This document shows, piece by piece, positions 54,322 to 64,000 of a stretch of DNA of 64,000 nt (within the stretch, counting starts at the first letter, position 1; each line of letters starts with the position of its first letter). The notes beneath the pieces are model-generated. The model was not told the origin of the DNA and did not search any database. It saw nothing but the letters and a program-made list of their open reading frames with translations. Position numbers and translations under genes: made by a program. The stretch comes from Cryptomeria japonica (Eukaryota; Streptophyta; Pinopsida; Cupressales; Cupressaceae), in contig NC_081406.1 in NCBI RefSeq assembly GCF_030272615.1, forward strand, positions 243,903,218-243,967,217, read 5' to 3'.

Positions 54322-56839
54322 ATGCCGATACCGATAGCAGAGCACAGATTCGAGCGAGTCCGATGGTTCCAGCGCCCAGATGACTATGGACCAGCGGTAT
54401 GCAAATTTGAATTTTTAATTTTTAGGCTTTTTTGATACGTTGTTAGCTGAGTCCAAGTCGGGTCGGAGCAAGAGCGTTGAAACTTCGGTTGGGCGCTTTT
54501 GCTCCATGAACTAGCGCTATTGTGTCGCAATGGCGCTATTGTCCCTTTGTTTGAGCACTTTTGATTTGCTTTAGTGCTATTGCGGGCAAGTTTAGGTGCT
54601 ATTGATTAATAAGTGCTATTGAGGGCTTATTTGAGCGCTATTGATCTTTATTAGCACTACTGCATAGTTGTTTTAGCGCATTTGTAGTTTGAGCGCTATC
54701 GGATAGCTGATTGAGCGCTTTTGTTAGGGTTGTAGCGCTATTTGTTGGAAACTAGCGCTTTTGCTGGAAAAATAGCGCTTTTGCTTTAGGATAAAGATAT
54801 GCCCCAATTTGGATGAAAAGAATCTTCGGATGCCAATGATGGGTGGATGGCGATGTGAAGTGGGAGTTGTTTTAAATCATAGTAGCCTGATGAGACTTAG
54901 GTCATTTGTTTAGGATAAATGCCCATTGAAGTTTAGGTGGCCATGATTGCTTACTTGTTGAGACCCAAAGATACTTGATCAAAGTATCTGATGATAGTCT
55001 AGGTTTAAACTTAAGAAAGTTTGAAAACAAAACAACTGATGGTGATTGATGAATGTCCATGTGTAGGAGGAGCTAGGCGTGTTACAGTTACGTGAGCGCC
55101 ATCCTGCGACACAGGGGTTGCGGGATCGATTGACCGAGGTGGAGATTGATTGCATTGCGATGACGGGACTATATGAGGTGATGCACATGCCCATGATTCG
55201 TATGAATCACGGATTGATCACAGCACTAGCAGAGCGGTGGCACAGCGAGACGTGCACCTTCCATTTGGCTCAGGGGGAGATGATAGTGACCCTGGAGGAT
55301 GTGTGGCACATCCTACGGATTTCGATTCGAGGGGAGCTGGTCACATATGACAGATCATGGGGGACTCTTGCAGTGCAGAGGATTTTTGATGAGGATGTTT
55401 TCATTGATGATGACTCGATTGCCTAGGAGGAGATAGTGGTGTTATATGAGCCTCTACCAACAGTTTTATCAGGTATTGTTGGAGGACTTCTTTGTCCAGA
55501 CAAGCGATCACATGGGTTGGTCGTGGGGTGGGGGCAGGTGATCGAGATGATGGTTACCGAGGGAACGCGATTTGCGTGGGGGCCGTGCGTGCTGGCGCAC
55601 TTGTACCAGGAGCTCCATGAGGTGGTTTATCGGGAGAGGGGTTCCTTAGCAGTGGGCATGACACTGCTACATATTTGGGCTTGGGAGCACCTACTAGTGA
55701 CTCGACCAGTGAGTTTGAGATTCCACGCAGTAGACCAGCCATACATGTTTATGTATAGCGGCATGATGAGTCAGCCCCACCTGGGGAAGTTAGAGTGGTG
55801 GCGGCAAGCGTTGGATGATCTAGATGCAGTGATATGGCGGCCATACTTGGAGTGTGAGCCATGGGATGATGACGCAGAGGCACTGCCGTATGTGTTTATG
55901 ACTCGATTCCTCATTGGGAGGACCTCATACCATGTAGAAAGACAGGTGCTTGGGAGAGTGCTGAGACAATTTGGACGACAACAGGGACTGCCCAGTGGAT
56001 CAGGAGAGTATGCTCGGGTTATTAGGGAGAGGTACGCATGGGGGCCAGTGCTACCATATGATCAGGCACTAGCAGAGTTCCGAACACTGCAGGCGAGACC
56101 ATGGGATATACAACCGAGGGTCATGGATGCAGGTGTTACAGATGAGTACATGCAGTACCAGGCAGCGCACCCGATCCTACGGATATCGGATCCAGCAGAG
56201 CCGATCCCAGATTTTGAGGATGAGAGGGGATGGAGACGGAGGAGAGCAGGAGGTCGAGGACCTAGGGCAGGTGGAGGAGTAGGAGGAGGGGGTGGAGGTG
56301 GAGATGGAGGAGGTGGAGGTGGAGGTGGAGGAGGAGGGGGTGGTGGAGGAGGTGGTGGGTTGGGGATGCGGAGTCAGCGGAGAGGGAGAGGTGGACTGCC
56401 TCTACAGATATCACAGGGACCATTAATACCGGGAGAAGTTCAGCTGAGTGGGAGGGGGATGGAGAGAGAGATCCCGATGGATAGAGGGGAGGGGACTACT
56501 GGAGAGGGTGGTACAGGTGAGGCGGCAATGGATACCGGGGAGGGAGCCACTAGAGATCTGCGGGATCACATGATAGCACACTTGCAGACCCGGATAGAGG
56601 ATTTGGAGGAGGAGGTGGTAGCTAGGGATGTGCAGCTATTTGCACAGGAGGCAGAGCTAGTGGTGGTGTTGCGGGAGAGGGATAGTGCAGTGGAGAGATT
56701 GGTAGAGCTGCAGGAGAGAGTCCAGGTCAGAGTAGGAGCACAGGGTCCTACAGGGGAGGTGATGAGGGAGATGCGGCGAGCACAGGCCAAGATAGACTAC
56801 TGGCGGGGTTTATATGAGCAAGTTGTGCCAGTTAGTTAG
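54322..56839 (+). CDS. Plant mobile domain (PMD/MAIN-like) protein gene, one intron, one in-frame stop
   Basis: Exon 1 (54322-54396) encodes 25 residues starting MPIPIAEHRFERVRWFQ. A GT-AG intron follows (54397-55066). Exon 2 (55067-56839) continues in the same frame (EELGVLQLRERHPATQG). The product would be 615 codons. Residues about 30-330 form the PMD (aminotransferase-like) region, with ITALAERWHSETCTFHL, VTLEDVWHIL and the hallmark LLHIWAWEHLLVTRP. About 426-457 is a polyglycine tract. About 523-600 is a coiled coil (LQTRIEDLEEEVVARD), ending in W-R-G-L-Y-E-Q. PMD proteins of the MAIN family act in plant development and silencing, and the domain recurs in transposons. A TAG at codon 145 (55424-55426) is the only lesion. 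The gene is far more GC-rich than its surroundings. Confidence 0.85.
54397..55066 (+). other. Intron of the PMD gene
   Basis: The donor is GCG/GTATGC at 54396/54397 and the acceptor TGTGTAG/GAGG at 55066/55067. Removing the 670 bp joins two coding segments in frame without adding a stop, which supports the call. The first half holds the AGCGCT array. Confidence 0.85.
54491..54784 (+). repeat. Phased array of about 15 AGCGCT-type motifs
   Basis: Copies of (T/G)AGCGCTATTG or close variants start near 54491, 54512, 54531, 54553, 54572, 54593, 54611, 54632, 54652, 54673, 54691, 54712, 54732, 54752 and 54772, so the spacing is 18-22 bp throughout, close to two helical turns. The core AGCGCT is a palindrome. 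Imperfect copies read mostly AGTGCT, AGCACT or GGTGCT, which are changes expected from cytosine deamination at the central CpG. The sequence between motifs is poorly conserved. Confidence 0.85.
56268..56361 (+). repeat. GGAGGN microsatellite coding for polyglycine
   Basis: About 95 bp of imperfect GGTGGA/GGAGGA repeats give about 30 consecutive or near-consecutive Gly codons between the PMD and the coiled coil, likely a flexible linker. It is prone to length change. Confidence 0.9.
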
Positions 56840-59160
56840 TGAGCTCTCAGTTATTCTCAGATGTGGCAGGCCAGATCAGAGTGATCGCAGAGGGTGCAAA
56901 GTAGTGGGGATGTGATGGGTCCTCTACAGATGGAGAGATCAGGAGATGCATGAGCGAGTGGGGGTTCGATGAGGCCTCCATGGAGAGATGGATCAGGTGG
57001 TGTAGGCACCAGTGGGAGAGCAGGTGGTGACGGTGGTGGTGGTATATCATCTGGCCAGAGTGGCATTTGAGAGAGCATTTTTGCATATATGTATTGTATT
57101 ATTGTTTATTTTGTTGGACTGTATCTTGGATGGCTCTTGGTAGCCGATTTTTGTAGACTTCATTGTACTCTGATATAGGAGATGATATATATGAGGAGAT
57201 CCCATATTTGTGATGATATGCAATGGATTATGTATGGATGTTTATGCAGGATGATGAGTTATTGCTTAGATGGATTTGTGTATATGTATGCATTTGATGA
57301 GATGTTTCTTTTATGCATGTTTTTATGATAATTTATGATGTGGGATACTGACATATGAATGCAGGCTTATATATGTGTGCATGTTTGGTTTGATTTTTGA
57401 TGTAATGCTTGATGTATGTAATGCCATGATGATGATGTATGCTTATGATGATGTATGAACAGGATTTTGGTGTTTCCTATGTAATGATAATTTATGAGAT
57501 GATGTTAATGCAATGTTTGAATGAATGAATTTATTTATGGATATGCATCTAGATGTTTTTAGATGAATGTAATATGGATAAACAAAATGTAAAGTACAAA
57601 TGTTTATATGATAATGCCTAAACGAATGCATATGTATAATGGATATATATAATGGTATGAACCAATGTTTGGAAACAAATGGGTTGATGATTCTAAATGC
57701 GTAAATATGATTTTAAGTAAAAATGATAATGTGATGATAATACAACTCCTGGTTTTAATAACTGCACCTTAATGCAATCAAAAAAGAGGATAATGAATGT
57801 AATGTGAAATGAATCTTAAAATGAGTCTAATAAGATACTTAATAATGGATGAAGGAATGCACTTTTTCACTAATGAATGGATGCATTATTTAAATGATAA
57901 AGGATGATGAAATGATGATGGATAATTTTGACATGAAATGAATGCCTATTTAAATGATTTAAAAAAAATCAAAGACAATTTTTATCCCACAAATGAATCT
58001 AATTATTTATGATTGATGCAATGATGCAAATGATTAATGAAAACTAATGTCCAAAAGAAACTATATGCAATGTTAAGTTTTAAAATGATAGGAATGTACT
58101 TAATGCAAGATTCACCTAAATGCAATGATGATATGATCATGAGGAATGCAAGGTTTTTGAGACTTTGCATGATGCATTGATGATGTATCAAAGTACTCGG
58201 TCATGATTGTATCCAAGACCAGCTTAATGTTTCACTTTTGCATATAAAGTCTACATATGAATGAATAAATGGATGGGTGATATGCAACAGAATGCAAGAT
58301 ATAAACAGATGAGATGGAAATGACGATCCATAGTGCTCTATTTTCATCATTGAGCTTTAAAATGTTGGAAGAGAATACAAGCATCTTGACATAATGATTC
58401 AAGATGACCTGAGTATTCCTTACATGGATTTTTATATAGCAAGTTAATACAAACGACTTGATATAAGGGTCAAGTCAACCAGAGTATTGCTTGCGGAACA
58501 GACAAGGATTATCTCCTTTCATGCATGACTTGGATCGTCCTCCTTGATCTTAGACTGATCATATCCTGAGACGAGTGCATACCGTACTAAGAGATAAAAA
58601 CCTTTATCCAATGTGGATGAGGTAGGAACCAAAGAATGAGCTTTGTACCTGCAAACAAATAGTATATATATAAAGAATAAAGAATAAGGATCCTTGGTAA
58701 TGGTTCATGTTCATATGGTCGAGGTATATGCTGTAGTCAGCAAGCCGTAATGATCTATGACTGCATTTGGCATAAGATCACGTAGCTTAGTGAACTTCCC
58801 ACGTAGACACCATTAGTACATGCCCCAAAACTTCATCGGAAATAACGCGCAAATGATACAAAACAATGCCGAAAGATCCCGATATAGATAAACGAATGGT
58901 TGTACTCACAAATCAACCAAGTATTTGATAGCTTAACATAATTTTCTTGTCAAAGAAAACAACACTTTTGTCTTTGTTTTGGTAAGGAAGGATGCATCCT
59001 TGTTTAAAGACAGTTTTGAGTGTTGATGTTGATTGTTTTGGTCGATTGATAAGTAGTCATCATGTGAGTATTGTGTCAATGTTTGTTTTGTATCTGCTTG
59101 GATGAATATGTACAAGGTTTTGCCATGTTTTTGTTTTCGATTTTCGATGGTTTTTCGCTG

Positions 59161-59250
59161 TTTTTGGATTTTGTGAAACATTTTTGAATGTTTTTGGATT
59201 TTGTGAGACATTTTTGAATGTTTTTGGATTTTGTGAGACATTTTTGAATG
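59161..59250. repeat. 30-bp tandem repeat, 3 copies
   Basis: Units of TTTTTGGATTTTGTGARACA plus TTTTTGAATG repeat three times with one difference. A related block (GGACATTTTTCTGAATGTTTTTGG) occurs at about 61.18 kb next to the integrase stop, suggesting that the unit was derived from pol-proximal sequence. Confidence 0.9.
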
Positions 59251-60399
59251 TTTTTGCCAATGAATCACAAGTAATGTAGAATCCAATTCCATCAACTAGA
59301 TTGAGAGGTATTGCCCCCAAGTTTAGACATGACTATGAAAAAGTGGGATGCAAGATGCATGAAGTACTATCGCTGATTACAAATCAAATAACAAGCCATG
59401 GTTTTTAGATGGATGGATATTGGTATTGTAGCATAAGAATTAGGAATCATCAAAAGATAAGTAGATCAATCAAAACACAAGACATGATAACTCAATCAAA
59501 AGAACACTCATTGAAATGAACCTAATTCCAAAGCACATTCAATAGAGGCATAAAAACAAAGCATTTAAAAGAAAATATCATGCAAACCATATAACAATTC
59601 AGATGCTTCTTCCATGCGGCTCCATTGTTGTTCTTTCCTCTTCAATGGATTTGTGGATCTCACCTACAAGTGCACACACAATTGAAAGCAAGATTGATGG
59701 AAAGCTCAAGAGTACTAGAAGCGTAAGTTCGGTAGTTTGATTAAGGATTCGGATTAGGTTTGATTGAAAATCATCCAATTTATAGAAGAATTGGATAAAT
59801 GACAAAATTAGCATGATGCAATTCAAATGGAAATTGCAAATCAATATGACAAATTATGACAAATTATGCACTTTCCATGCACAATTTGATTGATTGATAA
59901 TTGATGACAAATTATGACACATTCTATGTCAAATTGATTGATTGTCAATTATGACAATTTATGACAAATTGAAATGTCATTCCCATAGAATTAGGAGATG
60001 AAATAGGAGGGAAAAGAAATTAGAAATTTAGAAAATTAGAAAATTGAAATTGATGAAAATTAAGAATTAGAAATTGATGGAAATTAGAAATTAGTGAATT
60101 AATCAATAATTTTTCATTTATTAATTAATTCACTCACAAAGAGGAATAATTAGCCAATTAAATAAAGATTTAATTGTAATGAGAAGACTTATGATTAATA
60201 AATAATTTAGTAATCCTAGAGGAAGAAATGGCAAATTAGGTTAAATGATTAAATCATAAAACCCTAGAAGACGAATTAGAAGTGCAAAAATGACAATTAG
60301 GTCTTGATTGAAGATAATTAATGTCATGATTTTGAATTGATAAATGACCAATGCGACAAAAATGATTTGATTGATAAATGCACCAATTGACGAGGAACA

Positions 60400-60752
60400 A
60401 TGACAAATTGATCCAAATTGACATAATTGAGACAGACAACGATCGAAAGTGAAATGATCGCAAAATGACAAAATTGACAAGAGGACGAGGATTGATGATA
60501 AAATAGATTGCAAGACGACAAGATTGGAAATGACCACGATCGATGACAAATCGATCGCAAAATGATAAAATTGAACAATGACAACGATTAATGACAAATC
60601 GATCGCATGATGACAAGATTGAAAAGAGGACAAAACCCTAATTAGGATTGACGATGTCCAAAATGATAAGATTGATGATACAATTGATAAGATTGATAAG
60701 ATTGACAGGAGGACAAAACCCTAATTAGGATTGACGATGTCCAAAATGATGA
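60400..60752. repeat. GATCGATGACAAAT-type repeats and a 42-bp duplication
   Basis: Several degenerate units containing GATCGATGACAAATCGATCG or GATTAATGACAAATCGATCG lie at 60.4-60.63 kb. They are followed by two apparently identical 42-bp copies (60626-60667 and 60709-60750, with CAAAACCCTAATTAGGATTG) 83 bp apart. Confidence 0.75.
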
Positions 60753-61245
60753 CAAATAAGCACGCTCATTGATGCAACAAGATAAAAGCGATCAAAATCA
60801 TGACTGGATAGTGTTGTCGACAAGACCAAATTTGAGGACGAGATGATTGAAGAATATAGAAGAATGACTCGATGCTCGCAAATGATAAAGACCAAGTGCG
60901 TGACATAGGAGAAATGTTAATGCGACGCAAAAACCTAAAATGAGGCAATGCGCAAATGTTAAAATATGACCTCGCAAGTATTGACCATTTTTGGGTGTCT
61001 ACAGGTATATATGAATGTGATCGCAATGAGATTGAAAGATACTGGAGCCATTGTCTTTATGAGTGGCGCCTGTTTGCCAGGTTTTCACCATCGCACTTAC
61101 CCGAGGTGCCACCGGTTTGGTTGTTCATCGTTTGGATGCATGATTTTTTCTTTACTGTTTGAATGTTTTGGTATTTCTTCAGGACATTTTTCTGAATGTT
61201 TTTGGTATTTTTTGGTATGCAGGGGAACCTGATGCTCTGTGCTGC

Positions 61246-62283
61246 TTAGGTATAAAACCGTTTGAGGTGCATGTTGTTGATTGGATCTGCGAGCGGTTCT
61301 CCTTTTGATGTAGCCAACTGATATGCCCCGGACCCGAATACAGTAGTGACAACATATGGGCCCAACCAATTTGATTCAAACTTGCCCTGATGTTCTCTGT
61401 TTGGTTGGTTGCGAGGATTCTCTCGTAGAACAAGATCACCTACCTCAAATGTACGAGATCTAACTCGGTGATTGTAGCTTCTACTCATGCGCTGTTGATA
61501 GGCTTTGAGATGGTTGTATGCAGCTTGTCGCTTCTCATCAAGTAGCTCCAAGTCTTGAAGACAAGATACTCTGTATGCTTCATCATCGATGAGATTGTGC
61601 AGGGAAACCCGTAATGATGGTATCTCGACCTCAATAGGTAAGATAGCTTCTGCACCATAAACCAAGGAGTAGGGAGTTGCACCTGTAGGTGTTCGAATGC
61701 TAGTTCGATATGCCCATAGTGCTGGATTTAGTTGAACATGCCAATCATGGCCGACATCATTGACTATCTTCTTGAGGATTCTCAATATGTTTTTATTGGA
61801 TGCTTCGGCCTGACCATTACCTTGTGGGTAATAGGGAGTGGAAAAGCGGTGTTGGATATGAAATTTCTCACAAAGTTTGCGGACATCCTGATTTTTGAAA
61901 GGAAGATCGTTATCTGTGATGATGGACATGGGCACACCATACCAACAAATGATGTAGTTGAGGATGAATGAGGCGATCTGCTTGCCGGTGACTTGGGTAA
62001 GTGGAACAACTTCGATCCACTTTGTGAAATATTTGGTGGCGGTAATAATGAATTTATGGCCGTTGGATGAAGATGGATGAATCTTACCCACAAGGTCAAG
62101 GCCCCATTGACAAAAAGCCCATGGTGTTGTGATTGGTTGCAGTTCCTGGGCTGGTGCATGTATCAAGTCGCCATGGACTTGACATTTCTTGCATTTTCTG
62201 ACAAAGTAGTAGGAATCTTTTTCCATAGGTGGCCAATAGTATCCATTGCGCAGGAGTTTCTTAGCTAGTGATGGACCACTTGA
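61246..62283 (-). pseudogene. Integrase of the Tat-lineage element (intact after one frameshift)
   Basis: From the shifted frame at 62283 the zinc-binding part reads HSSGPSLAKKLLRNGYYW and then C-K-K-C. The core has WGLDLVGKI (first Asp), SIITDNDLPF (second Asp) and NGQAEASNKNIL (Glu), so the D,D,E triad is present. The C-terminal region has VGDLVLRENPRN and NWLGPYVVTTVFGSGAY and ends MHLKRFYT. Apart from the frameshift at about 62283 that separates it from the RNase H part, 326 codons are open. Canonical residues altered include Gly to Asp after I-T-D-N. Integrase inserts the cDNA copy. Confidence 0.9.
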
Positions 62284-64000
62284 GTGAGTCCCCCGCGAAT
62301 TCCTTCATGTACTTCTTCCAAAGCCTTTGTTATCTCACCTTGTTCCAAACATCGAAGGAGAGTACCATCAAGACTGCATCGGTATAGGGTTTCAGCAATA
62401 ATGGTATATCGAGTAGTTTGGCGAATGAAGGTTTTACGTTGGTTATTCGATTGGTTGGGAGGAAGGGTGTGATCGCGGAGATAGGTGTAGAACTCACCGT
62501 ACCATGGGGATTCAGAACCGACAAGGCAACATATCATTTCGGATTCAGGGATATCATAAGCGGGAATCCAAAGCTGTTCTACCAAGAACTCGTAGCGTGT
62601 TGAATTCTGTGGAAGATCTAGGAGAGATGCGATGGTAGCCATAGCGTCAGCAGCTCGATTCTGATCTCTTGGTATTTGCTCAAAAGTGATAGTAGTAAAT
62701 GATGTCTTTAGAGTGTCCACCATTTGCTTATATGGCATGAGTTTATCATCTTTGGTCTGATATTCATCTGTTGCTTGTCGAATGAGCAGTTGTGAGTCGC
62801 CATATACTTGCAGTTCTTGTAATTTCCATTGTACTACTAGCCTGAGTCCTATGATCAAGGCCTCATACTCTGCTATGTTGTTAGTGCATGGAAATGTGAG
62901 CCTGTAAGACTTCGGGATGCTATCACCTTGAGGTGTGATAAATAGGATGTCTGCCCCTGAGCCATGTCTAGTGTATGAACCATCAAAGTATAATTTCCAT
63001 GGTTGTGTTGTTGTGATCATGAATATCTCTTCATCTGGAAAATTGGAAATGAGAGGATGATCACCTATGAGAGGTGCATCGGCCAACTGATATGCAATAA
63101 ATTGACCTTTGATAGCTTTATGGTCTACGTACTCGATGTCAAATTCACTTAGAATCATTACCCATTTGGCTAAGCGACCTGTCAATGCTACTTTGTTGAG
63201 TAAATACTTGAGTGGATCAATCTTTGCAATGAGTTGCACTTTATGTGTTAACAGATAGTGCCGCAGTTTAGTGGCTGCCAGGATTACTACGAGGCAAGCT
63301 CGCTCAATAGGTGTGTAATTGAGTTCATAGCCCACCAGTGTGTGAGAGATGTAGTAAACAACACACTCTTTGCCTTCTGCATTATGTTGTGCTAGTAGTA
63401 CACCCAATGTTGTACTTGTTGCTGAGATATATAGTAACAATGGTCTACTTGGATCTGGTGGTATCAACAATGGTGGATTCATGAGATAGTCTTTAAGCAT
63501 CTGAAATGCTTGCTGGCATCGGACATCCCACTGAAAGTGGATGTTCTTGTGTAGTAGGTGTGTGAATGGGTGACACTTATCAGCCAATTGTGCAATGAAT
63601 CTTTGGATGGATTGAAGCCGCCCTTGTAATGTCCTTAGCTGACTGATATTCTTTGGTGGTGGCATATCCATGATTGCTTTTACCTTTGCTGGGTCGACCT
63701 CAATACCTTTGCTTGAGACAATGTATCCTAGAAGCTTCCCGGAGGTTACTCCAAAGACACATTTCTTTGGGTTGAGTCGAACATGGTATTGTTCCAGTAT
63801 ATCAAAAATTTTATCTAAGATGTGGAGATGTCCTTCTCTGGTAAGTGATTTTCCTAGTAAGTCATCCACATAATCTTCCATCATAGTATGCATCATGTCA
63901 TGGAAGATGGTGGTCATTTCTCTTTGATAGGTTGCTCCTGCATTCTTTAGATCAAAAGGCATTACATTCCAGCAATATGTGCCCCATGGACATGTGAAGA
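62284..64000 (-). pseudogene. RT (partial) and dual RNase H of the Tat-lineage element
   Basis: The frame is open to the window edge; the first residues seen are FTCPWGTYCWNVMPFDLKN. RT catalytic MEDYVDDLLGKS is intact, while MPFGLKN is changed to MPFDLKN. The RT-linked RNase H is degenerate: LLLYISATSTTLGVLLAQ lacks the catalytic Asp. It is followed by a second, archaeal-type RNase H with WKLYFDGSYTRHGSGA, NNIAEYEALIIGL, VYGDSQLLIRQ and RDQNRAADAMA, so D-E-D-D is complete. This arrangement is characteristic of Tat. The frame runs past the shift to a stop at 62265. The 5' part of RT lies outside the window. Confidence 0.92.

Larger units (their letters stand above)
56840..61245. other. Spacer between the PMD gene and integrase of the Tat element
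   Basis: There is no convincing ORF on either strand. 57.2-58.3 kb is strongly biased toward ATG/GATG/ATGA words. 59.1-60.8 kb has short tandem repeats. The first part may hold the PMD 3' UTR, and the last part the region downstream of pol. Short frames here are products of the biased composition. Confidence 0.6.
52547..64000 (-). mobile_element. Tat-lineage Ty3/gypsy element with antisense PMD gene (5' part outside window)
   Basis: On the minus strand the order is RT, RT-linked RNase H, a second RNase H, integrase (64000 to 61246), a 7.3-kb region, polypurine tract, and 3' LTR (53907 to 52547). Two RNase H domains are diagnostic of the Tat branch. Within the 7.3-kb region an opposite-strand PMD gene with its own TATA box and intron occupies 54219-56839. 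Extra antisense ORFs are known from Tat (Retand-type) elements, so the layout has precedent. The 5' LTR, primer site, gag, protease and part of RT lie beyond 64000, so the total length exceeds 11.4 kb and the target duplication cannot be checked. Confidence 0.88.

Noticed and set aside
56857-57086. His/Pro-rich minus-strand frames downstream of the PMD gene
   Set aside because: Composition is a by-product of GGTGGTG-type plus-strand sequence; no homology or start context.
60241-60633. Overlapping minus-strand frames of 86-130 codons
   Set aside because: All arise from the GATCGATGACAAAT-type repeats; three frames are open at once, as expected for repeats.
1-64000. CRISPR arrays, prokaryotic operons, rRNA or tRNA genes
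   Set aside because: None seen. Repeats have tandem or dispersed transposon structure, and all recognised proteins are plant or retroelement types.

Overview
The window looks like a stretch of a large, transposon-packed plant nuclear genome. A conifer or another gymnosperm is my best guess, inferred from long AT-rich spacers, very decayed nested Ty3/gypsy elements over 10 kb long, and isolated exons separated by kilobases. There is no bacterial-style gene packing, and I saw no rRNA, tRNA or CRISPR array. Almost every recognisable coding sequence belongs to a retroelement. Host-like genes are limited to one long unrecognised open frame (8855-10261, minus) and scattered single exons.

Layout. 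1-4.5 kb is non-coding AT-rich DNA with short repeats and palindromic motifs. 4.5-7.2 kb is a nest: a minus-strand DUF4283-type frame is split by a small LTR element (4710-6883), and the 5' LTR of that element was itself split by a short retrocopy with a 16-bp target duplication. 8.9-11.4 kb holds the unrecognised open frame with a higher-order tandem array (10314-11396) directly upstream of it. 13.2-15.0 kb is a solo LTR with a perfect 5-bp duplication (GTTAC), inserted into a decayed retroelement frame (about 12.98-16.64 kb, minus). 20.1-25.1 kb is a minus-strand LINE with ORF1, an endonuclease/RT ORF2, a TTC-repeat tail and 53-bp repeats at its 5' side. 25.6-33.2 kb has isolated exon-like pieces (ABIL-like, SNF2-like and unrecognised). 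34.5-35.9 kb is a second LTR copy of the 13-kb family.

36.9-50.95 kb is one complete 14-kb Athila-like Ty3/gypsy element on the minus strand. Both LTRs, an ATTTC target duplication, a decayed tRNA-Asp-type primer site, a polypurine tract, gag, protease, RT/RNase H, integrase and an additional sense ORF are visible. It is riddled with stop codons, many explainable as C-to-T or G-to-A changes.

52.5-64 kb is the 3' part of a second giant element, of the Tat lineage, also on the minus strand: RT, two RNase H domains and integrase (64000 to 61246), a long repeat-rich spacer, and a 3' LTR (52547-53907) of the same family as the solo LTRs. Between integrase and LTR, on the opposite (plus) strand, it carries a GC-rich plant-mobile-domain (PMD) gene. 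This gene has its own TATA box, a canonical GT-AG intron, a polyglycine tract and a coiled-coil tail, with one in-frame TAG. The intron contains about fifteen AGCGCT-type motifs spaced about 20 bp apart, which is the most striking unexplained structure in the window.

The other signal worth following is the LINE, where ORF1 and ORF2 share one frame, separated only by a UAG followed by CAA UCA, a leaky-stop-like context. A plain CAG-to-TAG mutation is an equally serious explanation.
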